The notes under the pieces: model-generated | Database searches by the model: none | Told to the model about the DNA's origin: nothing | Seen by the model: the letters and a program-made list of their open reading frames with translations, nothing else | Assembly (NCBI RefSeq): GCF_002079305.1 | Contig: NZ_CP015039.1 | Span: forward strand, 2,501,501-2,565,500 | Reading direction: 5' to 3' | Source: Rhodovulum sp. P5 | GTDB lineage: Bacteria > Pseudomonadota > Alphaproteobacteria > Rhodobacterales > Rhodobacteraceae | DNA: 64,000 bases | Shown: positions 16,607-24,391 of the stretch, one piece after another | Position numbering within the stretch: position 1 is the stretch's first letter | Layout: each line of letters starts with the position of its first letter | Translations under genes and position numbers: made by a program

Positions 16607-18163
16607 ATGAACGCAAGAGCATTTCTGACCGTCCTCATCCTCGCGCTGCTGGCCCCCTTGGCCGCGCTGGCGCAGGACGCCCCCGGCATCGACGCCGCGG
16701 TGAACGAGGCCTTCGCCAAGATCACCGGGCCTTTCGTGTCGCTGATCTTTGCGCCGATCCCGTTCACCAACTTCCCGTGGATCGTGCTTTGGCTGGTTGT
16801 CGGCGCCTCGATCTTCACATGGTATTTCCGGGCCATTCAGGTGCGGGCCTTCTTCCATGCGATTTCGCTGGTCAAGGGCGACTATTCCGACCCAAAGGAT
16901 GCGGGCGAGGTCAGCCATTTCCAGGCGCTGGCGACCGCGCTGTCGGGCACGGTGGGGCTTGGCAACATCGCGGGCGTGGCCGTGGCCGTCGGCATCGGCG
17001 GGCCGGGCGCGACCTTCTGGATGATCCTGGCCGTGCTTCTGGGCATGGCGTCCAAGTTCACCGAATGTACGCTGGCCGTGAAATACCGCAATGAATACGA
17101 CGATGGCACCGTCTCTGGCGGGCCGATGTATTACATGCGGAAAGGCTTTGCCGAACGTGGCATGAAGGGCGGCCGGATCCTTGCCGTGCTGTTTGCCGTC
17201 TTCTGTATCCTCGGCGCGCTTGGCGGGGGCAACATGTTCCAAGCCAACCAGGCCCATGCCCAGATCGCGGGGCTGGTGGGCGACTATCCGGGCTGGATCA
17301 CCGGGATCGTCTTTGCGGCCATCGTGTTCGCGGTGATCGTGGGCGGCATCAAGTCGATCGCGCGGGTCACCGAAAAGGTCGTGCCCTTCATGGGCGTCTT
17401 CTACGTGTCCGTGGCGATGATCATCCTGATCGCGAATTACGACATGATTGGCTGGGCCTTCGGCCAGATCTTTGCCGGGGCCTTCACCGGTCTGGGTGTC
17501 GCGGGGGGGCTTGTCGGCGCGCTGATCCAGGGGTTCAAGCGGGCGGCGTTCTCGAACGAGGCGGGGGTGGGTTCTGCCGCCATCGCCCACTCGGCCGTGC
17601 GCACCAAGGAGCCGATCACCGAAGGCGTGGTGTCGCTGCTGGAACCCTTCGTCGACACGGTGGTGATCTGCACCATGACGGCGCTTGTCATCGTGATCAC
17701 CGGGCAACTGATGATCGATCCGGAAACCGGCCTTTACATCGTGCAGGATGGTGCGATCCAGACCGTCGGCGGAACGTCCGGCGTGACGCTGACCTCGGCG
17801 GCGTTCGGATCGGTCTTCTCGTGGTTCCCGATCCTTCTGGTGATCGCGGTGGTGCTGTTCGCCTTTTCCGCGATGCTGTCGTGGTCCTACTACGGGCTGA
17901 AGGCGTTCACCTACCTGTTCGGCGAGGGCAAGGTGCAGGAACTGATCTTCAAGGTCACCTTCTGCGTCTTCGTGGTGATCGGCGCCTCGGCCAGCCTTGG
18001 CCCGGTGATCGACTTCTCCGACGCGGCGATCTTTGCCATGGCGGTGGTCAATATCAGCGCGCTTTACGTGCTGATGCCGATTGTCCGGGTGGAACTGCGC
18101 TCCTACTTCGCGCGGCTGAAATCGGGTGAGATCCGGAAATACAGCGGTACGGCGGCGGAATAG
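16607..18163 (+). CDS. Sodium:alanine/glycine symporter family protein (AGCS)
   Basis: A 518-residue inner-membrane transporter of the alanine or glycine:cation symporter family. A cleavable signal-like N terminus (LTVLILALLAPLAALAQ) is followed by about eleven helices. Family signatures are present: SHFQALATALSGTVGLGNIAGVA split across residues 105-128, GPGATFWM, SGGPMYYM, and GFKRAAFSNEAGVGSA. It imports a small neutral amino acid with Na+. The ATG at 16607 follows GAGGAGG, directly after uspA. A strong terminator follows at 18178. Confidence 0.94.
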   Translation: MNARAFLTVLILALLAPLAALAQDAPGIDAAVNEAFAKITGPFVSLIFAPIPFTNFPWIVLWLVVGASIFTWYFRAIQVRAFFHAISLVKGDYSDPKDAGEVSHFQALATALSGTVGLGNIAGVAVAVGIGGPGATFWMILAVLLGMASKFTECTLAVKYRNEYDDGTVSGGPMYYMRKGFAERGMKGGRILAVLFAVFCILGALGGGNMFQANQAHAQIAGLVGDYPGWITGIVFAAIVFAVIVGGIKSIARVTEKVVPFMGVFYVSVAMIILIANYDMIGWAFGQIFAGAFTGLGVAGGLVGALIQGFKRAAFSNEAGVGSAAIAHSAVRTKEPITEGVVSLLEPFVDTVVICTMTALVIVITGQLMIDPETGLYIVQDGAIQTVGGTSGVTLTSAAFGSVFSWFPILLVIAVVLFAFSAMLSWSYYGLKAFTYLFGEGKVQELIFKVTFCVFVVIGASASLGPVIDFSDAAIFAMAVVNISALYVLMPIVRVELRSYFARLKSGEIRKYSGTAAE

Positions 18164-18177
18164 GTCGTCCTCCTGAC

Positions 18178-18204
18178 GGGCCTGCGTTTCGGCGCAGGCC
18201 CTTT
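18178..18204 (+). terminator. Rho-independent terminator after the uspA-symporter operon
   Basis: GGGCCTGCG (18178-18186), loop TTTCGG, CGCAGGCCC (18193-18201), then TTT. The nine-base-pair stem is perfect and begins 15 bases after the stop codon. Confidence 0.85.
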
Positions 18205-18356
18205 CCGATCGGCGGGAAAACCCGGGGGTATACGTTACGGTCAACTGCCTGACTTTGTTGGCCGGACCCTTGGCACGACAGCGGCGCCCCCGGTGCATCG
18301 ACTGGTCCGGCGGCGGGCGTGGTCTACCTCCTCTCCTGCAACGGGAGGAATGCGCC

Positions 18357-18815
18357 ATGAAAAAGCTCACGGTAAATGGGCGGGATCTTGCGGTCGATGT
18401 CGAGGATGACACGCCGCTTCTTTGGGTCCTTCGCGATACGCTCGGGTTGACGGGAACCAAGTTCGGATGCGGGATATCGGCCTGCGGGTCGTGCACCGTC
18501 CATGTGGACGGGGTGGCCATTCGGTCCTGTTCCGTGCCCGTCGCCGATGTCGAAGGGGCGGATATCCGCACGATCGAGGGGCTGTCTGACGGCACCGCCC
18601 TGCACCCCGTCCAACAGGCGTGGGTCGAACTCGACGTGCCGCAATGCGGGTATTGCCAATCGGGGCAGATCATGGCCGCCGCGGCGCTGCTGGCGCGGAC
18701 GCCCGAGCCCACCGATGCCGATATCGACGCCACGATGATCAACCTGTGCCGCTGCGGCACCTATCAGCGGATCCGGGATGGCGTGAAGCGCGCCGCCGAG
18801 ATCATGAAGGCTTGA
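18357..18815 (+). CDS. Xanthine-dehydrogenase-family [2Fe-2S] subunit, isoquinoline 1-oxidoreductase alpha type
   Basis: A 152-residue two-domain iron-sulfur subunit. The N-terminal plant-type ferredoxin cluster is bound by the cysteines in [20 protein letters not shown] and the later SC, and the C-terminal helical cluster by CGYCQSGQ and CRCGTY. It passes electrons from the molybdenum subunit encoded next (18828). The two-gene arrangement without an FAD subunit is that of isoquinoline 1-oxidoreductase/IorAB-type and nicotinate-type enzymes, which deliver electrons to a cytochrome rather than NAD. The true substrate is unknown. ATG 18357 follows GGGAGG. Confidence 0.9.
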   Translation: MKKLTVNGRDLAVDVEDDTPLLWVLRDTLGLTGTKFGCGISACGSCTVHVDGVAIRSCSVPVADVEGADIRTIEGLSDGTALHPVQQAWVELDVPQCGYCQSGQIMAAAALLARTPEPTDADIDATMINLCRCGTYQRIRDGVKRAAEIMKA

Positions 18816-18827
18816 GGAGGTGCACAG

Positions 18828-21005
18828 ATGACCGATACACAACTTTCGCGCCGTCTGTTCCTGAAGGTGACGGCCACGGCGGCCGGCGGGGCGCTTTTCG
18901 CCTTCAACCTTTCCGGCGCCCGGGCACAAAACGCCACCGGGTCGGGCACCGCGATGGAAGACGCGCCGCAGGTCACCGCTTTCCTGCGGATCGATCCAGA
19001 TGGCGGCATCGTCTTCCTGAACCCGTTCATCGAGATGGGTCAGGGCACCTATACCTCGATCCCGCAGATCGTGGCAGAGGAACTGGACGCGCCGCTTGAG
19101 GCCTTCCGGGTCGAGCAGGCCCCGCCGGGCGACGCCTACAAGGTGTTCAACTTCGGCGCGCCCTTGCGTTTCACCGGCGGGTCGCTGTCGGTACGCGGAT
19201 CCTACATGACCATGCGCAAGGTGGGGGCCGGGGCGCGGGCGATGCTGCTGGCCGCCGCCGCCGATGAGCTTGGCGTTCCGGTGGCCGAGTTGCGCACCAG
19301 CGACGGCAAGGTCCATCACGACGCATCCGGCCGGTCGGTCGGCTATGGTGCCTTGGCCGCCCGTGCCGCCGCGCAGACGCCTCCCGAGGACCCGCCGCTG
19401 AAGGACCCGTCGGCGTTCAAGCTGATCGGCCAGTCGCCGAAGCGGACCGACAGCCTTGAGAAATCGACGGGCCGTGCGGGGTTCGGGATCGATGTGCAGG
19501 TGGACGGCATGCGCTTTGCCGCGATCCGGCATGCGCCCAGCTTTGGCGGAACGGTGGCGTCTTTTGATCCGAAGTCCATCGACGGGATGCCGGGCAATCC
19601 CCGGGCTGTCGATCTCGGCTCTGCGGTCGCCGTGGTGGCCGACAGCTTCTGGCGCGCGAAGAAGGCGGTCGAGGCGCTGGGCGTTACGTGGAATGACGGG
19701 GCGGCGGATATCTCCTCCGAACGTCTGATCGACGCGGCCCTCGCCCGCCTGGACGAAACCGGCATCGAGGCCGAGGCCGAGGGGGACGCACCGGCCGCCA
19801 TCGCGGGTGCTGTGCAGGAACTGACCGCCGACTATGTCCAGCCCTTCCTGGCCCATGCGACGATGGAGCCGCAGAACTGCACCGCCTGGGTGCGCGACAA
19901 CGCCTGCGAGATCTGGGCCCCGAACCAGGGCGCCGATTTCGTCCTGGGCACGGCGCAGCAGGTGACCGGCCTGCCGGCCGAGGCGATCACCGTGCACACG
20001 CCCTATCTGGGCGGCGGGTTCGGGCGGCGCTTCGTCCTCGACTTCGCGACACAGGCGCTGAAGCTCAGCATGGCCGATGGCGGCCCGGTCAAGCTGGTCT
20101 GGACGCGGGAAGAGGATACGCAGAACGACTATTACCGCCCGATGGCCGCGGTGCGCCTGCGCGCGGGGCTGGATGCGGGGGGCAAACCGGTGGGGCTGCA
20201 CGCGACCACGGTCACCGAAGGACCCGCCGCCCGGCTGATGCCGGGGCTGGTGCAGCCGAACGGGCTTGATCCGACATCGGTCGAAGGTCTGGTAAAGCAG
20301 CCCTACAAGGTCGGTGCCCGCAGGACCGACATGGTGAATGCGGGGTATGATGCGGTGCCGGTCGGGTTCTGGCGGTCGGTCGGGGGGGCGCTGAACGCCT
20401 TCCCCTATGAATCCTTCATCGACGAAATGGCCCATGCGGCCGGGCAGGAGCCGCTGGATTACCGCCTTGCCTTGCTGGAGCCCGGTTCAAACGAATACGC
20501 GCTTCTGGAAAAGGTGCGCGACATGGCCGGTTACCGCCCGGGCACCTACACGGCAGAGGGCGAGACGCGGGCGATGGGCGTGGCCCAGCATGAGGCCTTC
20601 GGTTCCCTCGTCGCGCAGATCGCCGAGGTTTCGGTCCGCGCGGGTCGTGCCCATGTTTCGCGCGTCTGGGCGGCCATCGATCTGGGGTCGGTCGTCAATC
20701 CCGAGATCGTCAAGGCCCAGGTGACGGGCGGTGCGATCTACGGGCTGTCGGCTGCGCTCCACGAAGAGGTGGTGATCGAGAACGGCCAGGCCACGCGGCC
20801 CAATTTCGATACCTATCCGATCCTGACACCGCAGGAGGCGCCCGAGATCGAGGTCGCGGTGGTCACCAGTGACCGTCCCATGGGTGGCGTCGGCGAACCG
20901 GGCACCGCCCCGATTGCACCGGCGGTCGCGAATGCGATTTTCAAGCTGACCGGCACGCGCATCCGCCGCCTGCCGATCAGCCGCCATGACCTTGGCGCGG
21001 CGTAA
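18828..21005 (+). CDS. Molybdopterin-binding oxidoreductase large subunit, isoquinoline 1-oxidoreductase beta type
   Basis: A 725-residue molybdenum subunit with a twin-arginine leader (LSRRLFLKVTATAAGG, cleavage near GARAQ), so the folded enzyme is exported to the periplasm. Cofactor-loop motifs include FIEMGQGTYTSIPQI, PYLGGGFGRRF and the catalytic-Glu loop GGVGEPGTAPIAPA near the C terminus. Domain order is the permuted IorB type rather than CoxL/XdhB. The gene is 12 bases downstream of the [2Fe-2S] subunit gene with GAGGAGG as ribosome site. No maturation factor (XdhC/CoxD) gene lies nearby. The substrate could be an aldehyde or N-heterocycle; sequence alone does not say. Confidence 0.9.
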   Translation: MTDTQLSRRLFLKVTATAAGGALFAFNLSGARAQNATGSGTAMEDAPQVTAFLRIDPDGGIVFLNPFIEMGQGTYTSIPQIVAEELDAPLEAFRVEQAPPGDAYKVFNFGAPLRFTGGSLSVRGSYMTMRKVGAGARAMLLAAAADELGVPVAELRTSDGKVHHDASGRSVGYGALAARAAAQTPPEDPPLKDPSAFKLIGQSPKRTDSLEKSTGRAGFGIDVQVDGMRFAAIRHAPSFGGTVASFDPKSIDGMPGNPRAVDLGSAVAVVADSFWRAKKAVEALGVTWNDGAADISSERLIDAALARLDETGIEAEAEGDAPAAIAGAVQELTADYVQPFLAHATMEPQNCTAWVRDNACEIWAPNQGADFVLGTAQQVTGLPAEAITVHTPYLGGGFGRRFVLDFATQALKLSMADGGPVKLVWTREEDTQNDYYRPMAAVRLRAGLDAGGKPVGLHATTVTEGPAARLMPGLVQPNGLDPTSVEGLVKQPYKVGARRTDMVNAGYDAVPVGFWRSVGGALNAFPYESFIDEMAHAAGQEPLDYRLALLEPGSNEYALLEKVRDMAGYRPGTYTAEGETRAMGVAQHEAFGSLVAQIAEVSVRAGRAHVSRVWAAIDLGSVVNPEIVKAQVTGGAIYGLSAALHEEVVIENGQATRPNFDTYPILTPQEAPEIEVAVVTSDRPMGGVGEPGTAPIAPAVANAIFKLTGTRIRRLPISRHDLGAA

Positions 21006-21023
21006 GGCAACGCGTTCGCGCAT

Positions 21024-21057
21024 GACCTGACGGCCGCCATGTGCCGTCAGGTCGTTT
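21024..21057 (+). terminator. Rho-independent terminator after the molybdoenzyme operon
   Basis: GACCTGACGGC (21024-21034), eight-base loop, GCCGTCAGGTC (21043-21053), then GTTT. The eleven-pair stem is perfect. The rest of the gap to 21313 is AT-richer than the surroundings and probably holds the promoter of the coiled-coil gene, but I see no convincing -35/-10 pair. Confidence 0.8.
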
Positions 21058-21313
21058 GGCCCGGCCCCTGCGGGTTCGGGGCAAGCGGTCTTCTGCTGCG
21101 GTCTTGAACGCGCTCGCTCATCCCTCTTCCAGAGATGCCGAATTCCCCGGCAAACGCATGATTTGCGCCGTCTGGCCCTGAAAAAGGCGCCGAATTATCC
21201 CTTTAGGCCAGTTTTCGGCCCGCGAAGTCCCCGCCAATGCATTGCAAAACAGGAATGTACTTTGCAGACTGCCCAAAGGTGGATTTGTATTTTTGAAAGA
21301 TGGCGGGGGACTC

Positions 21314-23236
21314 GTGAAACGGCATCTCGGCGTAGCTCTTTCGGTTTGCATGGTTGTCTCGGGGGGCCATGCGCTTGCGCAGGATCCACCGACCGACGAA
21401 ACACTGGAGGCCTATTCAGAGCAGGCCGCCTCTTTCCGACGCGTGATCGCCGCGCTGCAGGACGAGATCAAGGCCGCGGAAGCGGAATCCGAACGGCTGA
21501 CGGCGCAGCAATCCGCGCTTGAGACATCCATAGCGGCCCTTGGCGCGCAAAAGGCGGAATTGAGCGCCGAGGCGCAGGCCGCCCGTACCGCGCGCGAAGA
21601 GGCTGCCGCTGCCGTTGAAACGGCCCGCGCTGAGTTGGCGGAGGTTCAGGCCGAGGTGGACGCGGCCCGGCGGGATCTGAGCGGCGTTCAGGAAATGACC
21701 GAGACCCAGCGCGCGGCGCTCGCAACGCTTGAGACGCGTGTGGCCCAGGCAGAAACCGCCGCCGCAAATGCGGAGCGCCGCGCCGGGCAGGCCAGCGATG
21801 CGGCCGACCGGGCCGAGGCCGCGCGGGAGGCCAGCCAAGCGGCGCTTGAAGAGGCCGAAGCCCGGCGCGCGGCCTTGCACGCGGATATTTCCGAGGCGCG
21901 GCAGACCCTCGACGCGTTGCAGCAAGAAATCGAGACCGCGCAGGCCAACCTGTCCGAGAGCCGCGCAGAGGTCGAGGACGCCCGGGCAACCGTGGCGCAA
22001 CTCCGCCAAGAGGCCGAGGCGAATGCTGCCGACGGCCAAAGCGCCGCCCTGACCGACGAAATCGCCACCGCCCGGCAGACACTCGATGCGCTGAAGCAGG
22101 AGATCGCAACGGCCGAGGCCAGCCTGTCCGAAAGCCGGACGCGGGCGGAGGAGGCAAAAGCCGCCGCCGACAAGCTTCGCCAGGAGGCCGAGACAAACGC
22201 ACAGCAAATGGCCGAGGCCGTCGAAACGCGGCGTTCGGCTTTGGGTGAGGAAATATCTGCCGCCCAACAGACTCTCGACGCGCTGAAGCAAGAGGTCGCC
22301 ACCGCCCAAGCCGATCTGTCCGAAAGCCGGACGCAGGCAGAGGAGGCCAAGGCGGCCGCCGAAAAACTCCGCCAGGAGGCAGAGGCGAACGCGCAGAAAG
22401 TGGCGGAGGCCGCCGAAAGCCAGCGTGCGGCCCTGGGTGAGGAACTCTCCGCGGCCCAACAGACGCTGGATGCACTGAAGCAAGAGCTCGCCACCGCCCA
22501 AGCCGACTTGTCCGAACGCCGGAAACAGGCGGAAGAGGCAAAGGCCGCCGCTGCGCAAATGCGTCAGGAGGCCGAGGCGCTGGCGCGCGAGACCGTGGAG
22601 ACCGCGGCCTCCCGTGCGGCGCGCGAGCGCGATCAGATGCGCGCGGAAAGCGAGGCCGCCCTGGCCGAACTGGCCGCGTTGCAGGCCGAGATCGCCGACG
22701 CCGATGCGCGGCTTGGCACGGCGCGCACTGCGGTCGAGGCGGCACAGGCGGAGGCCGAGAGCTTGCTTGCAACCGCGCGGGAACAGGCGGAGGCGATCCA
22801 GTCCGACGCCAACGCCGCCCTTGAGGCCGCACAACAAGCGGCGCAGGCACGCATTGCCGGGGCAGAAGACGCCGCCTTGGACGCCGAGCGCCGCCGCGCA
22901 GCAGCCGAAGAACAGGGGGCCGGGCTTCAGGCTGAACTGTCCCGCTTGCAGGACGAGATCGCCGCCGCGCAAAGTGCAGCGGAACCGGCCCCGCCGCCCG
23001 GCCCCGCCGCCCAGCCCGACAGGGAGATGGCCCGGCGCAGCCCGCCCGCGCCCGATGCCGTGGCCCGTGCCATCAGGGCGGCCCCCGGCCTGTCCGCGGC
23101 AAACCCGGCGGAGATCGCGAACCTGCAGGCCCTGCTGTCAGAGGGGGTCTGCGCGCCCGATGCCCTGCTTGAGGTTTTCAAGACAATCAACCGTCAGACG
23201 CTCGTGTCGCTGATCCGCGATCTGGGCCGGTGCTGA
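21314..23236 (+). CDS. Secreted coiled-coil protein with 64-residue repeats
   Basis: A 640-residue protein with a signal peptide (VKRHLGVALSVCMVVSGGHALA, read with the GTG start at 21314, which has GGGGGA just upstream; a TTG at 21242 is also in frame). Residues 30-570 are almost entirely heptad-type coiled coil rich in Ala, Glu and Gln. Inside lie four repeats of 58-64 residues built on QTLDALKQE, LSESR, AEEAKAAA and LRQEAEA. A short proline-rich linker leads to a compact C-terminal domain of about 60 residues (AAPGLSAANPAEIANLQALL) ending in Cys. It is presumably periplasmic. Only 28 bases separate it from the TAXI receptor gene, so the two form an operon. The function is unknown; a structural or scaffolding role is inference. 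Confidence 0.8.
   Translation: MKRHLGVALSVCMVVSGGHALAQDPPTDETLEAYSEQAASFRRVIAALQDEIKAAEAESERLTAQQSALETSIAALGAQKAELSAEAQAARTAREEAAAAVETARAELAEVQAEVDAARRDLSGVQEMTETQRAALATLETRVAQAETAAANAERRAGQASDAADRAEAAREASQAALEEAEARRAALHADISEARQTLDALQQEIETAQANLSESRAEVEDARATVAQLRQEAEANAADGQSAALTDEIATARQTLDALKQEIATAEASLSESRTRAEEAKAAADKLRQEAETNAQQMAEAVETRRSALGEEISAAQQTLDALKQEVATAQADLSESRTQAEEAKAAAEKLRQEAEANAQKVAEAAESQRAALGEELSAAQQTLDALKQELATAQADLSERRKQAEEAKAAAAQMRQEAEALARETVETAASRAARERDQMRAESEAALAELAALQAEIADADARLGTARTAVEAAQAEAESLLATAREQAEAIQSDANAALEAAQQAAQARIAGAEDAALDAERRRAAAEEQGAGLQAELSRLQDEIAAAQSAAEPAPPPGPAAQPDREMARRSPPAPDAVARAIRAAPGLSAANPAEIANLQALLSEGVCAPDALLEVFKTINRQTLVSLIRDLGRC
21887..22633 (+). repeat. Four tandem in-frame coding repeats (174-192 bases each)
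   Basis: Repeat copies start at 21887, 22061, 22253 and 22445. Copies two and three are exactly 192 bases; the first is 174 and the last about 189. Each encodes xAxQQTLDALKQE, then DLSESR, then AEEAKAAA and LRQEAEA. The third and fourth copies are the most alike, which points to recent duplication. Such a block is a likely site for copy-number change between strains. Confidence 0.85.
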
Positions 23237-23264
23237 CGATGCCGGTGCGAGGAGAAAGTTACCG

Positions 23265-24323
23265 ATGATCCCGATTATTGCCTGTTCCCGCCGCCTAGCC
23301 GCCGCTTTGGCCCTGATCGTTGCCTGCGCGGTTCCTGCCGTGGCGTCCGATGTCGAGAAGAACATCGTCACCGGCGGCCCGACCGGAACCTATATCCAGT
23401 TCGGTCAGGACATTGCCGATATTGCTGCGGAGTGCGACATCACGCTGACCGTGAACGAAAGCGCGGGCTCGCTTGAAAACTTCCTTGCTGTGCGCCAGCG
23501 CCCCGTGACGCAGTTCGGGATCGTGCAAAGCGATGTGCTGGAATATCTCAGCACCTTTGCCGCCGACGATGCCGGGATCGCGAACGCGATTGCCGGTGTG
23601 CGGATCGCCTTCCCGCTTTACAACGAAGAGGTGCACCTGCTGGCCACCTCCGACATCCAGAGCCTGTCTGACCTGGAGGGCAAGAGGGTCGCCATCGGCG
23701 TCTCCGAAAGCGGGACCTTCCTGACCGCCGCGCTGGTTCTGGATCTGGCCGAGGTTCAGGTGGGCGAACGGCTGACCATTGGCCCCGACGACTCCCTGCG
23801 CCGCCTGCTGGCCGGAGAGATCGACGCGTTCTTCTATGTGGCCGGGGCCCCGACCAAGCTGTTCGAAGACCCCGCGATCGATGGTGAGCGGTTCCATCTG
23901 GTCCCGATGAACGACCCGGTGCTTCAGGCGGTCTATGTGCCCTCGACAATCGCGGCGGGCACCTATCCGTTCCAGCCCGCGCCGGTTGACGCCGTCGCCG
24001 TGAAGGCGGTGCTGATGACCTATGAATACCTGCCGGAGCGTAACCGCTATTACCGCGAAAGCTGCCTTGCCGTGTCGGAAATCACGCACCTGATCGTGAC
24101 GCGTTTCCAGAAGTTGAAGGAAACCGGGCACCCGAAATGGCAGCAGGTCGATCTGAACGCCATCCCCCCGGGGTGGGAGGTCGGATCCTGCGTGAATGCC
24201 GGGCTTGAGGCGTCCTTTACGCTGCCCTGCGACCGGGTGATGGGGGCGGCGCAACCGTCCGAAGAAAGCCGCGCGAACTCTGTCTATCGCGAACGTATCT
24301 GCGCGGCGATGGGTGGGTGCTGA
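23265..24323 (+). CDS. TAXI family TRAP transporter solute-binding protein
   Basis: A 352-residue periplasmic receptor. A signal peptide (LALIVACAVPAVAS) precedes the TAXI hallmark TGGPTGTYIQFGQDIADI, where a nucleotide-like or glutamate-like ligand is bound, and the NESAGSLENF segment. TAXI receptors normally serve a fused DctQM (4TM-12TM) membrane protein. None is encoded in this window; the only partner in the operon is the upstream coiled-coil protein. The ATG at 23265 follows GAGGAG. Whether it works with a distant permease or as a sensor is open. Confidence 0.9.
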   Translation: MIPIIACSRRLAAALALIVACAVPAVASDVEKNIVTGGPTGTYIQFGQDIADIAAECDITLTVNESAGSLENFLAVRQRPVTQFGIVQSDVLEYLSTFAADDAGIANAIAGVRIAFPLYNEEVHLLATSDIQSLSDLEGKRVAIGVSESGTFLTAALVLDLAEVQVGERLTIGPDDSLRRLLAGEIDAFFYVAGAPTKLFEDPAIDGERFHLVPMNDPVLQAVYVPSTIAAGTYPFQPAPVDAVAVKAVLMTYEYLPERNRYYRESCLAVSEITHLIVTRFQKLKETGHPKWQQVDLNAIPPGWEVGSCVNAGLEASFTLPCDRVMGAAQPSEESRANSVYRERICAAMGGC

Positions 24324-24340
24324 TCGGAGCGCCTGATCTT

Positions 24341-24364
24341 GCGTTGCCCTGAACCGGGCAACGC
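24341..24364. terminator. Hairpin between convergent genes, probable bidirectional terminator
   Basis: GCGTTGCCC (24341-24349), loop TGAACC, GGGCAACGC (24356-24364). The stem is nine perfect pairs. It lies between the stops of the TAXI gene (24323) and the ExeA-like gene (24392), with no clear T-run on either side. Confidence 0.6.
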
Positions 24365-24391
24365 GGGTTCGCCCCGCCCGTACCGGCCGCG

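Noticed and set aside
16430..18760. 776-codon open frame antisense to the symporter and the next gene
   Set aside because: It spans two real genes and their terminator, and is His/Arg/Asp-rich without motifs; a shadow.
21887..22633. Regular repeats as a possible CRISPR array
   Set aside because: The repeats are in frame, 174-192 bases long, and encode a coiled coil; there are no spacers.
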